A stretch of 64,000 bases of DNA from Flavobacteriaceae bacterium (lineage in GTDB: Bacteria > Bacteroidota > Bacteroidia > Flavobacteriales > Flavobacteriaceae), in the NCBI GenBank assembly GCA_002707025.1, contig PALG01000032.1, positions 124,001-188,000 of the forward strand, given 5' to 3'. The stretch's first letter is position 1; every line of letters begins with the position of its first letter. This document shows positions 1-9,388 of this stretch, piece after piece. The notes beneath the pieces are model-generated. The model was not told the DNA's origin. It saw only the letters and a program-made list of their open reading frames with translations, and ran no database searches. The translations under genes and the position numbers were made by a program.

Positions 1-1033
1 TGAAATGGGTTACAATCTTCTTTGAAGAATAAGTATTAAAAATATGTTTTGTATAATCATGTGATGCTTTCTTACGTTCTTCAGGAGAACCCATAAATTC
101 CTGAAGCGCTTTGGCAAACATTAATGGGCTATTGGGAGGTACTATTTTACCAAAATTTGAAACTACTTCTCTACAGTATCCTACATCAGTGGCTATAACC
201 GGTAAACCTGCGGCACCATACTCTAGCAAAGCCATAGGAAGTCCTTCAGAAGTAGACGAAAGTACGCCTATACTCGACTCTTGCAAAATAGGAAAAATAT
301 TCTGCTGAACACCCATAAAATGAACTTTAGATTTTATATCATTTTCGTTTACAAAATCCTTTAATGTTTCCAAGTAGCTTAAATCCTCTTCTTTTCCCAC
401 GAACCTCAAGTTCCATTCTGGATACAAATCGTGAATTCTGGAAAATGCTTTTAATAGTGTCATTTGATCTTTTACAGGTCTTAAATTTGCCAAATGGACT
501 ATAAAAGGTTTTTCTTGATCTGTTTTCTTTAAAAATGAAGTTTCCGGAATAAAATTAGGAATGTGGTAAACTTCTTTACAGTGTAATTGATTTTTACACC
601 ACACACATAGGGCTTCATTGACAGTGATAACCGAATCAAAAAAACGGGAGCAAAAAGTTAAAGCCTTGTAATCCTTCGAGGTTCCGCTTATTCTTTTTCC
701 ATGGTGTTCGTGATAAACCAATTTTAAATGGGGCAACCTCCATTTCATTACAGTGGCTAAAAAGAAAGAGGTGCCATGAGCATGAATATGCGTAATTTTT
801 TCCTTTTGAAGGAATGTTCTTAACAATCGAAAAGCCTTACGGTCAATTGTGCTTTGCTTGTTCAAAAAAAGATACCCTACCTCTTTGTTTAAACTAGCCT
901 TCAACGGACCTTCCTTTCGGCTTACACAAAGGTAAGATCCTTCTACCAAAGGATTTAATGAATTGGCAATATGTACTGCCATTCTTTCGGCCCCTCCTGC
1001 CTGTAAAGAATCAATTAATTGAAGTATTTTCAT
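1..1033 (-). CDS. GT4-family glycosyltransferase, 3' end cut by window edge
   Basis: The reading frame begins with an ATG at 1033 and runs off the left edge with no stop, giving about 344 residues. The N-terminus MKILQLIDSLQAGGAERM is the usual GT-B start with a donor-side glycine loop. Near the end there is the SEGLPMALLEYGAAGLPVIA segment, the E-x7-E nucleotide-sugar contact of GT4 retaining enzymes. Only the last few tens of residues are likely missing. The start overlaps the preceding stop as ATGA, so the two genes are probably translationally coupled. It is expected to act in the cytoplasm on a lipid-linked glycan; donor and acceptor cannot be told from sequence. Confidence 0.88.
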   Translation of the reverse strand, partial: MKILQLIDSLQAGGAERMAVHIANSLNPLVEGSYLCVSRKEGPLKASLNKEVGYLFLNKQSTIDRKAFRLLRTFLQKEKITHIHAHGTSFFLATVMKWRLPHLKLVYHEHHGKRISGTSKDYKALTFCSRFFDSVITVNEALCVWCKNQLHCKEVYHIPNFIPETSFLKKTDQEKPFIVHLANLRPVKDQMTLLKAFSRIHDLYPEWNLRFVGKEEDLSYLETLKDFVNENDIKSKVHFMGVQQNIFPILQESSIGVLSSTSEGLPMALLEYGAAGLPVIATDVGYCREVVSNFGKIVPPNSPLMFAKALQEFMGSPEERKKASHDYTKHIFNTYSSKKIVTHF

Positions 1034-2151
1034 AATAACAACTCTTTTATAGAGGCTTCAAAAGTATCTAAAGTGTATGCTCTCGACCAAAGCTGTGCCT
1101 TTTCAGACTTTTCAATGAAATCACTCGAAGACAGTAGCTGTGTCCTTATTGCCCTCGTATCTTTCTCTAGTTCGAGGGATAATAAAAGTCCTCGATCCCC
1201 GCTTTCCAACATCCATGGCACACATGAAACAGGAGTAACCACGGGTACGACTCCCCAAAACATAGCCTCAGCAACAACTTTAGGCCATCCTTCCGATTTA
1301 GAAGGAAGCAGTAATAAGTCACTTTTCTTGTAAATAGCGATCATCTCTTCAGCAGTAGCAACTCCTTCCAAGGTAATATAGGCATCCAACTTATGAGAGG
1401 TTATATAATTAGCAAGCGAAGATACTTCGGCCCCTGTCCCATATAATTTCAAAAATATATTGATTCCCGATTCTCTTAAAGATTGTATTAAATTTACCGC
1501 ATACATAGGTCTTTTGCCTACCGAAAGGCTTCCTACAAACAATGCTTGATAGGGTTCTTTGAAAGTTTTTCGAGCTAATCCCTCAGGTTTTTGGTTTTCT
1601 GTATAAGTAGCGGTAAAAAAAGAACACACATTTGAAGATTGACCCGGCCAATCCCCATACACCAAGACCGTCATATTTCTTGAGAAAAAAGGGCTTGCTA
1701 ACAATATTTTTTGGATTCGATAACTTAAGGGTTGTTTGGCTTCTGGGTCCCAGTTTCCAGCGTACTTTGCTGTTTTTTTCTTCTTAGGAAACCAAAACTG
1801 CATCAAAACTCCTAATAATCCAATATTTCCAGGACAGCGAAGGTGAATATGCTCCGCTCTTCGCATGCCCTTTAAAATCTGCCAAACAATTAGAGGAATT
1901 AAAAACAACGATTTTACGGCTCTAGCAAAGGAAGTAAAGGCAATAGAAGGTATGGGTAACACTTCTATCGCTTCATGAGTGTAAGCTTCCATGATGGGGG
2001 TTATTTCACCACCCGTATGACAAGGCACTACCAACACAAGCTTTTCTACATATTTTGCCCAAATGTTCATTTCCCGAACGTAAGGAGCATAGGCATAAAT
2101 CTTTCCATTGATAATATGATGCGGAGTATGTGATATGATGGTAAATATCAT
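1030..2151 (-). CDS. GT4-like glycosyltransferase
   Basis: A 373-residue GT-B glycosyltransferase. The C-terminal half carries KSEGWPKVVAEAMFWG at about residues 285-300, the donor-binding E-x7-E motif. The N-terminal half (ISHTPHHIINGKIYAYAPYVREMNIWA) is less standard, lacking the GGxE loop of its neighbours, and resembles capsular glycosyltransferases that start from an acceptor-binding loop. It overlaps both neighbours by 4 bp (ATGA at each end), so it sits inside one transcription unit. The sugar transferred is unknown. Confidence 0.85.
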   Translation of the reverse strand: MIFTIISHTPHHIINGKIYAYAPYVREMNIWAKYVEKLVLVVPCHTGGEITPIMEAYTHEAIEVLPIPSIAFTSFARAVKSLFLIPLIVWQILKGMRRAEHIHLRCPGNIGLLGVLMQFWFPKKKKTAKYAGNWDPEAKQPLSYRIQKILLASPFFSRNMTVLVYGDWPGQSSNVCSFFTATYTENQKPEGLARKTFKEPYQALFVGSLSVGKRPMYAVNLIQSLRESGINIFLKLYGTGAEVSSLANYITSHKLDAYITLEGVATAEEMIAIYKKSDLLLLPSKSEGWPKVVAEAMFWGVVPVVTPVSCVPWMLESGDRGLLLSLELEKDTRAIRTQLLSSSDFIEKSEKAQLWSRAYTLDTFEASIKELLL

Positions 2152-3161
2152 ACGGATTGGCTTTTGTGAATTTTAGGAGGGTTAAAAATAATTCCATACC
2201 ATCCTAAGGTTCTCCCCAGTGCTTCACTAAGGGCTGCTTTTCGATGAGGCCCTTTAAAGGCATTAACATACCGGACCAAAGTAAGTAACAATGCGGTAAT
2301 ATGCCACTTACACCTGGCTTTCATACTTGGTTTTGGATACCTTACCCGCCAAACATACCATCCATTACGCACTACCATTTTTCCATACAGAAATTGGTTA
2401 GGCCTACCTAAGGGTTCATGAAAATGATATAATTGAGCAGCAGTATTTACATATAAAGGACCTTTTTTAGAAAGCCGAAGGGTAAAATCGGCATCTTCAT
2501 ACAAACCGTAACCTTCAAAATATGCAGAAAAGTTCAGGGATTTAAAAACATTCTTTTGGTAAGAGGCCACCCCTCCCATAAACTGTTCCACAGAATAAAT
2601 CTTTCCAGAGGGTGGTAAAAAACTAACACTTCTTCCGTGTGAAAAATCGGGCAAATGTGCAGGAGGTCTATCTGTATCTAGCCCGACCCTTTTCCGTAAT
2701 ACAAATCGAGCCCCGTCTTTTCGAACCCAACCATCATAAGCAAATTGATTCTGTGCTACTTTCTCGTTTTTTCCTAGAGGTCTCCAGTCTATTTCATTAA
2801 TAATATATCCTCCCACACCCAATGCTTCTGGAAAACGCTTATAAGTACCTATCAATTCTTTGAAATAATTGGGGGTCAGTACGATGTCATCATCTAAAAA
2901 ACAAACAATATCCATATTAGAAGCCACATTCTTAATCCCAAAATTTCGTTGTTTGGTTAACCCTCTTTGTGCTTCAGGAACTTTATAATAGATAAGATTT
3001 TGAAAAGTATGAAGCATAAGAATCTCTTGGGTTGCAGTATCCACAGAACCGTCTATGACCAATATTTCATGAGGATATAGGGTTTGCTCCTTCACTGAAT
3101 GAAGAAGCTTCACTAAGGGTTTGGGCCTTTGGTAAGTACAGATGATTAAGGAAAACCTCAC
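2148..3161 (-). CDS. GT2-family glycosyltransferase (GTG start)
   Basis: A GT-A inverting glycosyltransferase. The N-terminus FSLIICTYQRPKPL is the GT2 opening. The metal-binding DDD is at about residues 90-92 (FLDDDIVL) and a GYGLYEDADFTLRL segment supplies the catalytic ED. I choose the GTG at 3161 because it overlaps the stop of the gene before it as GTGA, matching the ATGA junctions around it, and places the GT2 strand right at the N-terminus. A TTG at 3200 would extend it by 13 residues and overlap the previous gene by 43 bp, which is less likely. About 337 residues. Confidence 0.87.
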   Translation of the reverse strand: MRFSLIICTYQRPKPLVKLLHSVKEQTLYPHEILVIDGSVDTATQEILMLHTFQNLIYYKVPEAQRGLTKQRNFGIKNVASNMDIVCFLDDDIVLTPNYFKELIGTYKRFPEALGVGGYIINEIDWRPLGKNEKVAQNQFAYDGWVRKDGARFVLRKRVGLDTDRPPAHLPDFSHGRSVSFLPPSGKIYSVEQFMGGVASYQKNVFKSLNFSAYFEGYGLYEDADFTLRLSKKGPLYVNTAAQLYHFHEPLGRPNQFLYGKMVVRNGWYVWRVRYPKPSMKARCKWHITALLLTLVRYVNAFKGPHRKAALSEALGRTLGWYGIIFNPPKIHKSQSV

Positions 3162-4195
3162 GTTTTTAGAAACTTTTTTAATTCTTGGTGCCAATAACAA
3201 AAGTAATGATGCCTTATTAAATACGCTTGATAAAGCTTTCTATTATTTTTTTGCATTTCAACAAAACCCTCCTCCGTCATTTTCGAATGAAAGGCAACAA
3301 TTTGCTCTATCCAATCTTCTTTAGGGTTCACTCGGCAAATATGCTCATTCCAAGGAATGATCGATTCTAGTGGTAAAGAAACATCGGTGTCCAATAACAC
3401 CGGAATACGACCACACGCCAAGCTCTCGTAAAACCGAACAGAAAAATTTCCAGCACCCCTTAAACAAAAAGTATATGGGCTCGCTATCATATTCTGGAAA
3501 AATTCTTGAGTGGTATGCTTTCTTTCTATTTCTGAATGAGCCCCAGCCCGATATTTTTTCCGTAAAATAAAATGTGTACGAATTCTAGAATCCTTTTGAA
3601 TTTTTTTTAAAAACTGATTTCTTCTGAAAGCCACAGGAAAAAAGGATTGCTTATCCGAAAGATCTTTCTTTAAAAGCCGTAAAAAATTTCGCCTGTAATG
3701 GGCCAATAGATTTAAAAACCATTCACTTCGACTCCCACTGGCGTACCCCGTAAAGGAAATCTCTGGGATAGCTTGATAAGGCAGGTAGGTTAAGGAGGGT
3801 ACCCAAGTGCCTATAGGGTCTTCTATAAAAGTAGGGCAAATATACGTTTGTGAAGCGTTGGTCGTTTTAAAACCTCCAAAACGAAGTGTCATAATTTCCG
3901 GTTCCTGAAATGTACGCCCATAATCCCCGCCTGTGTAGACCCATAGTTTTTTTTTAAGGTATTTCGCTTGGGTTAGCATACGTTGAAAAGCTTTCTTTCC
4001 CTTACCTTCCACAGCTTTATTTATTTCTAAAGGAAAGATCAAAAAGTGAGCCTCTTCAGGGGTTTCTACGAGTTGAAACTTTTCAAATAAAATGGATGCT
4101 GCCTTTTCGTAATAGCACAAATCGAATAATAGTGGAAAAACTTTAGAGCGGTTCTCCGGAGTTAGAAACTCTTGGTATGTGTAAAGCTTTATCAT
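3158..4195 (-). CDS. Exostosin-like (GT47-type) glycosyltransferase
   Basis: About 345 residues. The C-terminal third contains SPYTFCLRGAGNFSVRFYES followed by LACGRIPVLLDTD, the hallmark of the exostosin/GT47 fold seen in heparan synthases and in some bacterial capsule loci. The start at 4195 (MIKLYTYQEF) overlaps the preceding stop as ATGA; an upstream codon at 4228 would add an unlikely cysteine-rich stretch. GT47 enzymes often transfer uronic acid, galactose or xylose. In a locus that also makes UDP-hexosaminuronic acid, a uronosyl donor is conceivable, but this is inference. Confidence 0.8.
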   Translation of the reverse strand: MIKLYTYQEFLTPENRSKVFPLLFDLCYYEKAASILFEKFQLVETPEEAHFLIFPLEINKAVEGKGKKAFQRMLTQAKYLKKKLWVYTGGDYGRTFQEPEIMTLRFGGFKTTNASQTYICPTFIEDPIGTWVPSLTYLPYQAIPEISFTGYASGSRSEWFLNLLAHYRRNFLRLLKKDLSDKQSFFPVAFRRNQFLKKIQKDSRIRTHFILRKKYRAGAHSEIERKHTTQEFFQNMIASPYTFCLRGAGNFSVRFYESLACGRIPVLLDTDVSLPLESIIPWNEHICRVNPKEDWIEQIVAFHSKMTEEGFVEMQKNNRKLYQAYLIRHHYFCYWHQELKKFLKT

Positions 4196-5712
4196 AATCT
4201 TTCTGCCCAATATACACTGGCATTCCATCTTTTTAGAAATCTTTTCCTTAACCGAAAAGGATTTGAAAACTTTTGATGCTTCCAGATTTTAAAGAATAAA
4301 GTCCACTGGTAAGCTTTGAGCTGTTGGCTGGTGAAGTGTTTTAACTTACTGTAATATACCTGAGGGGAAGGTTTAGGAGATACTGGATCTCCATCCCATG
4401 GAAATGTAGGGGGTTGACGAAATCCTCCTACCGGAGCTTTTAAATGACGAATCTGGATTTGAGGGGTATATATAATATCATATCCTAAATTACGAATTTG
4501 CATTCCAAAATCTACGTCCTCACCATAACCATGTTCCAGTTTTTCATCAAACCGGCATTGATCTAAAATACTACAATGTATAATACTACAGCCTGCCCCA
4601 AAACTTTCCCATTGCTTATAGGGCTTAAAAAATTCTTTTTCCCCTTCTTGCAAATAGGCCGTATTGATGCAATACGCCCCGGTTTCTTCCAAAGCCTTTT
4701 GCATTTTCTCGAAAGTGTCTGGTGCCAGTCTTGCATCATCATCAAAAAGTAAAATCCATGGAGCTTGGGTTTGCTCTAGGGCCTTATTTCTTGCATGGCA
4801 TGCTCCACTCTTGTGAGTAAAAATATGCTGAACATTAAAAGGCCACTCGACAGAATTAATAAATGGCAAATTAGAAGTCGCCTTCAAATCTGGGTCTTGT
4901 TCTACCACAATTACTTTTTGAGGAAGGAGGGTTTGTCTACTAATATCTTTAAAAACCTGATGAAGATACTCCTTTCTTCCTAGGGTTGGTATCACTACAT
5001 CTAATTGAAATGGTACAAGGGAACCCTGCCGCAAAGGTTGAAATATTTGCTCCAAAGAAATCTTTATCTGACGTTTTCTGTACCAAAGGCTTTTTATAAG
5101 TGCTGCTAAAGAAAATTGTTTTTCATATTTCCATTGACAAAAAAATAAAATCATTAACCAAGAAAACTTAAAATGCTGCTTTACAAATCGATAAAGTAAT
5201 TTTTGGTTTTTCTGATAACTAGGTGGCTGGGAGTTTTGATGGTACCGATAACACATCAATCCTTCATACCGAAGGGTTCTGGCTAAGGAATTCAACCAAT
5301 ATCCAAAATGTGTATCCCCTTCTTGCCATCGATTCAAGTTATTCAATACAGAAGCATGAAGGATTCCCCCATCGGTTGCCATTCTCCAAGTAGGGTAGAG
5401 CACTTTGTAATTTACATTGATAAAAGGTCCCAATTCTACATAACCAATAGACTCGTCCAAAAGTAACGGCTCATGAGCATATACAGTAATAAATTGATTG
5501 GTGTGCTTAAGTTGCTGAAGAAGGAAGTCCCTTGTTTCTTCAGAAATGAAATTTGGACGGTAAAAATAGATCCAAGCATAAGGATATTTTTCAGCAATAT
5601 CGTAAATACAAGGAATGATACTTGACGAAGGGGCTTTCTTTTCTTTACCTTCTACAATGACATGGGTTACCCTATGGTTTTCAATAGCGATATGGACCAA
5701 ATCTATATTCAT
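4192..5712 (-). CDS. Two-part protein: uncharacterised N-terminal region plus GT2 glycosyltransferase
   Basis: About 506 residues. The C-terminal part, from roughly residue 235, is a GT2 domain: LDVVIPTLGRKEYL, then LLFDDDARLAP (metal site), then EKLEHGYGEDVDFGMQIRNL (catalytic ED). The first ~230 residues have no motif I recognise. They contain FLLQQLKHTNQFITVYAHEP and a W/Y-rich stretch, and look like a GT-A-type pseudo-domain; similar bifunctional capsule synthases exist. The start at 5712 (MNIDLVHIAI) gives an ATGA overlap with the preceding methyltransferase; ATG 5718 is the alternative. Confidence 0.82.
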   Translation of the reverse strand: MNIDLVHIAIENHRVTHVIVEGKEKKAPSSSIIPCIYDIAEKYPYAWIYFYRPNFISEETRDFLLQQLKHTNQFITVYAHEPLLLDESIGYVELGPFINVNYKVLYPTWRMATDGGILHASVLNNLNRWQEGDTHFGYWLNSLARTLRYEGLMCYRYHQNSQPPSYQKNQKLLYRFVKQHFKFSWLMILFFCQWKYEKQFSLAALIKSLWYRKRQIKISLEQIFQPLRQGSLVPFQLDVVIPTLGRKEYLHQVFKDISRQTLLPQKVIVVEQDPDLKATSNLPFINSVEWPFNVQHIFTHKSGACHARNKALEQTQAPWILLFDDDARLAPDTFEKMQKALEETGAYCINTAYLQEGEKEFFKPYKQWESFGAGCSIIHCSILDQCRFDEKLEHGYGEDVDFGMQIRNLGYDIIYTPQIQIRHLKAPVGGFRQPPTFPWDGDPVSPKPSPQVYYSKLKHFTSQQLKAYQWTLFFKIWKHQKFSNPFRLRKRFLKRWNASVYWAERL

Positions 5713-6617
5713 ATCCATTTATGCTTATAAGACACAGCTACTGCTTTTCGAATGCGGTTTTGTACAAATTCCAAATCTTTGACAAACAAGGTATTAAATT
5801 GTTTGGTATTCTGGCCTTCAAGGGGAACCAAGTTTCTTTTTTCTGGGTGGTATTCAAAAGGGGAAAACCCTCGTTTGATGAGCCATTGTACAATATCACT
5901 ATTCTTTACTTGGTATTGTGTGGCACTATAATTTAATTCAATAATCAATGCTTTTACGCGAGGACTTGACAATAATTTCTCAGCGCCTAGCAACACTTGC
6001 ATTTCATATCCTTCTACATCCACCTTCAAGATGGCCGCTCTATGACTTTCTTTACTCATAAAGCCATCCAAGCTTATCACGGGAACTTCAATCGCATTGG
6101 GGTAAGAAGCATTCACTACCCGGTTCATGACCGTATGCTGGGTAGAAAAATATAAATGTCCCGCTTCAGAAGCAACTCCTTTATGATAGGTATGTATGCA
6201 GTCTTGTAATTGGTTTAGGGAAATTTGCTCCATAAGCCTTCGGAAGGTAAGCGGAACAGGTTCAAAAGCATGGCAAGTCGTTCCCCGTATGCCTGCAACC
6301 AGCAAAGAATAATGGCCTAGGTTCGCGCCTACATCTATAAATTCATCTTCCGTAGTGAGGGTATGAAGTAAAAAAGTAGATTCTTGATATTCATACAAAT
6401 AATAATAAGCATTAGCAATAATGCCGGCATCTCCCTTTTGTATTGCCAATTTCAAAGAGCCCAACCAAGGATAGATAAGTTCTTTTTTCCAAAGAAACTG
6501 AATATTAATCCAAAGATATCGAAGCAAATGATAAAAAGGAGCTTTCGCTGTAAGTGGATGTTTCTGGAACATTCCATAGCGCTTCTTAATCTTTTTGAAT
6601 AATGCCTTTAGCCTCAT
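5709..6617 (-). CDS. FkbM-family SAM-dependent methyltransferase
   Basis: About 302 residues. The SAM-binding motif EFIDVGANLGHYSLLVAG lies near residues 90-110, and ILKVDVEGYEMQVLLGAEKLL is the typical FkbM motif near residues 195-215. FkbM enzymes O-methylate sugars or other hydroxyls, so this one probably methylates a residue of the polysaccharide. The start ATG at 6617 overlaps the preceding stop as ATGA; the longer ATG at 6629 adds four residues. About 70 basic residues precede the catalytic domain. Confidence 0.88.
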   Translation of the reverse strand: MRLKALFKKIKKRYGMFQKHPLTAKAPFYHLLRYLWINIQFLWKKELIYPWLGSLKLAIQKGDAGIIANAYYYLYEYQESTFLLHTLTTEDEFIDVGANLGHYSLLVAGIRGTTCHAFEPVPLTFRRLMEQISLNQLQDCIHTYHKGVASEAGHLYFSTQHTVMNRVVNASYPNAIEVPVISLDGFMSKESHRAAILKVDVEGYEMQVLLGAEKLLSSPRVKALIIELNYSATQYQVKNSDIVQWLIKRGFSPFEYHPEKRNLVPLEGQNTKQFNTLFVKDLEFVQNRIRKAVAVSYKHKWI

Positions 6618-7762
6618 TCTGAAAGCCACTTTTGGTAATACTTAATATTCTGATGTACAATTTTTTCTACAACAAAAGTTGTTTCAACTTTCAATTTGGC
6701 AGCTTTTCCTATAGAAAGTGTCTTTTTTGAATCCTCAAAAAGTTCTAAAACTGTTTGTACATAGCCATCAATATTGTTAGGATCGATTAAAAAACCATTC
6801 ACTCCATCGTCAATCAAGTCCTCCGCCCAACCATAATTTGTATTTAAAACGGCTTTTTGTAGTGCCATAGATTCAATAGTGACCATTCCCAACGTCTCTG
6901 CCATCGAGGGATAGATACACAAATGAGCTTTAACCATTTCCTTTTGCACCTCTTCGTAGGGTATTTTACCAAGGTAAGTGGTTTGTAATTTTGCCTGCGG
7001 ACTTAAACGTGCTTGCAGTAGTTTCCATGTAGAATGGCTTCCGGTTTGAATGTCTTTAGAATCCCCCCCTATAAAATACAACGTGGCCTTCGGTTGTTTC
7101 GCTACAATACGATTAAACATTTCAACTAATTGAAACACACCTTTTTTGCGTATCAAGGTACCCACATTCAAAATTCGAAAGGGTTCAAAGGTATCGGGGT
7201 TAGAATTCTGAAATAAGCTAAGATCCAATCCGTAGTGCAGAGTGGTCACTTTTTGGGGTGGGATTCCAAAAAGCTGCGCACTCTTGAGGCCTGCAAAGGT
7301 AGTTGGAGCAATATATCCCTGAGCTCCAAGCACTGCTCTTTTTTCAAAGAAACGGTTTTTCCACTTTTGAGGTCTTTTCTCCAAATAGCAGAAATAGGTA
7401 TCACTGCCATGAAATCGTATAATTAGGGGGACCGAAAATTTCATAAAAGCGGTAATTCCAGTCCAATCCGGAGCCTCCAATAGTTGTATAGCTTGTTGTT
7501 TTACTTCATTTTCAATGTACCGTTGTAAATATTTCCGATAATAAAACCAACCTAAAGCCGTATATTTTTTATGGGCAATTAAATGAAAGGACACCCCTTC
7601 CTCTTGAAAAACCTTAGACTCTTGTTGTCCATAAACGAATAAAGTGACCTGAACACCTTTTGCTACTAAGGCATGTACCAAATTTCGGATACTGGTTCCC
7701 ATTCCCGCCGCTTTTTGCACTTCGGGATGGGGATATTCGGGTGTTATGAAGCCTATATGCAT
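6614..7762 (-). CDS. GT4-family glycosyltransferase
   Basis: 382 residues. The N-terminus MHIGFITPEYPHPEVQKAAGMGTSIRNL is the GT-B opening, with the glycine loop that contacts the donor phosphate. FRILNVGTLIRKKGVFQLVE marks the start of the C-terminal Rossmann half. ETLGMVTIESMALQKAVLNT holds the E-x7-E pair. The start is fused to the preceding stop as TAATG. This is a retaining transferase of unknown specificity. Confidence 0.9.
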   Translation of the reverse strand: MHIGFITPEYPHPEVQKAAGMGTSIRNLVHALVAKGVQVTLFVYGQQESKVFQEEGVSFHLIAHKKYTALGWFYYRKYLQRYIENEVKQQAIQLLEAPDWTGITAFMKFSVPLIIRFHGSDTYFCYLEKRPQKWKNRFFEKRAVLGAQGYIAPTTFAGLKSAQLFGIPPQKVTTLHYGLDLSLFQNSNPDTFEPFRILNVGTLIRKKGVFQLVEMFNRIVAKQPKATLYFIGGDSKDIQTGSHSTWKLLQARLSPQAKLQTTYLGKIPYEEVQKEMVKAHLCIYPSMAETLGMVTIESMALQKAVLNTNYGWAEDLIDDGVNGFLIDPNNIDGYVQTVLELFEDSKKTLSIGKAAKLKVETTFVVEKIVHQNIKYYQKWLSE

Positions 7763-8568
7763 TATGAAATATAACCTAGTTTTTGTCTTAGTTTTTGAGT
7801 TCCCATACGAACTCCCAATCGAATAAAAAAGGAATTCCCCTTTCTATGGATAGGATCGAATGTCTCGGTCTTGGGTTTAGCTTCCCAAATTTTACGAGCT
7901 GCTACTTCTTCATGAAATGAGGAATTAATTACCTGAATAGCATCTATTTCTTCTAATAGTTGATCCATACTTTTGGGACATTGAAAAATCGTTTTTAAAC
8001 GTTCTAGTGCTTCCAAATTCTTTTGGTGCAAATCTTCATACTTAATCACCTCATAATGGGAAAAATCGGGTAATTCCCTTAGTATCCTATGGCTCATTTT
8101 CCTGCTGTAGTAATAAGGGTAGATACCTAACTGCATTCCTATTTTCTTCACCATTGTTTTGAATCCCGGTTTCTTAAACTTCATCGCTTTCATCAAGGAG
8201 TTAAAAACCGCATTGGGATCCCTCAGAAGTATGAAATGAATATCCTCAGGGAATAGCTTTCGTAAATGATCCTTTCCTATCAAAGTAGTGTCTTTAATCA
8301 TTGCATATTCATTGTCACACTTTTCAAGGATACGGCTTCTCAAGGAATGGATAAAAAGGTGATCCATAAAATCCTTATCCGTTTTATGATGGATGGATTT
8401 GTAATAAATATGGTAGTAAGCCTCCAGCATTCTAGAAAGACGGGTTTCACTTCGATTGTGAATTAACACCTCATGTTGGGAAAATACTTTTATTGCTTCA
8501 GATACGAAGTTATGCCCAGTTCTTGGAGAATAGGAATTAAGAAATATGATTTTTTTCTCAGAAGGCAT
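7762..8568 (-). CDS. Sulfotransferase-family protein
   Basis: 268 residues. IIFLNSYSPRTGHNFVSEAI near the N-terminus occupies the place of the 5'-phosphosulfate loop of PAPS-dependent sulfotransferases, and IHFILLRDPNAVFNSLMKAM supplies the 3'-phosphate-binding Arg/Asp-Pro. The loop is atypical (SPRTGHN rather than PKSGTT), so the donor site should be read with caution. The gene is more AT-rich than the glycosyltransferases upstream. It is one of seven sulfotransferase-like genes in the block, so its likely role is sulfating the growing polysaccharide. Confidence 0.72.
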   Translation of the reverse strand: MPSEKKIIFLNSYSPRTGHNFVSEAIKVFSQHEVLIHNRSETRLSRMLEAYYHIYYKSIHHKTDKDFMDHLFIHSLRSRILEKCDNEYAMIKDTTLIGKDHLRKLFPEDIHFILLRDPNAVFNSLMKAMKFKKPGFKTMVKKIGMQLGIYPYYYSRKMSHRILRELPDFSHYEVIKYEDLHQKNLEALERLKTIFQCPKSMDQLLEEIDAIQVINSSFHEEVAARKIWEAKPKTETFDPIHRKGNSFFIRLGVRMGTQKLRQKLGYIS

Positions 8569-8584
8569 TTATTTAAAATTTTAG

Positions 8585-9388
8585 CTAGTTTTCAAAATGA
8601 ACTTCCCAGGGAGTTCCCAAAAATTGCTGTTTTAAATCTTCATAATTCATGATAAGTTCACTCAATTTTTCTGGATTTTGTTTTTTGTTTTTTACGACTA
8701 CTTCTTTTTTGGACAGCCCTAAAAACTCATATAATTCATAGGCGGTACTTATTGGGTCTTCCGCTAGGTTTTCATAATATATTTCGGTATAGGGATGATT
8801 TGAAAAGGCCCTTCTGGTATGCTCTTCATAATTAGAGATTTTTTGAAACGTGTTTTTACATTCTTCAAAATCCAAGGAAATCCTCTTCTCATCCAAATTC
8901 AACCCGTGAGGTCGATCTACATTCTCACTCCACAATTTCGTTTTTTCCCCAATTTTTTGTGACACCAAAGCACTTAACCTATTTTTTCGAATTAGATGGA
9001 TGATCTTTATTTCTGAATCCCTTTCTATAAGATCCCAAACTTCAGTACCCCCATCCAATGGATGGTAGTAAAAAATCTTACATCCAACTTGCTTGATATT
9101 TTTAGGTTTTTTATTAAAGAACTGATTCCAAACTGTATGTGTATCCTTTCCTTGCAACGTTTTAAAAATTTCCCCACTACAAGCAATTTCAGGATGATGA
9201 TCCAATAATGATTTCAGTAAACTGGAACCCGTCCTAGAGCGGCAAATAATGATAAACTTACCATATCCCATATGCCCCCTTAGGGCTACCCTTTTCTGAT
9301 AAAGATTTTTTTTAAGTAAATGATAATATTTTTTCAAGTGATCAATTTTAATGTAAGATTTGTGCAATCCCCTCCCAAATTCGCTCAC
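8585..9388 (-). CDS. Sulfotransferase-family protein (GTG start)
   Basis: 267 residues. IIICRSRTGSSLLKSLLDHH is a clear 5'-phosphosulfate-binding loop, followed by PEIACSGEIF as in Stf0-like and related sulfotransferases. The Arg in IKIIHLIRKNRLSALVSQ is the 3'-phosphate site. The only good upstream start is a GTG at 9388, which overlaps the preceding gene by 41 bp; the next ATG lies 39 codons in, just before the P-loop. The gene is AT-rich (roughly a quarter G+C in the line I counted), unlike the neighbour upstream, consistent with acquisition as a cassette. Confidence 0.82.
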   Translation of the reverse strand: MSEFGRGLHKSYIKIDHLKKYYHLLKKNLYQKRVALRGHMGYGKFIIICRSRTGSSLLKSLLDHHPEIACSGEIFKTLQGKDTHTVWNQFFNKKPKNIKQVGCKIFYYHPLDGGTEVWDLIERDSEIKIIHLIRKNRLSALVSQKIGEKTKLWSENVDRPHGLNLDEKRISLDFEECKNTFQKISNYEEHTRRAFSNHPYTEIYYENLAEDPISTAYELYEFLGLSKKEVVVKNKKQNPEKLSELIMNYEDLKQQFLGTPWEVHFEN

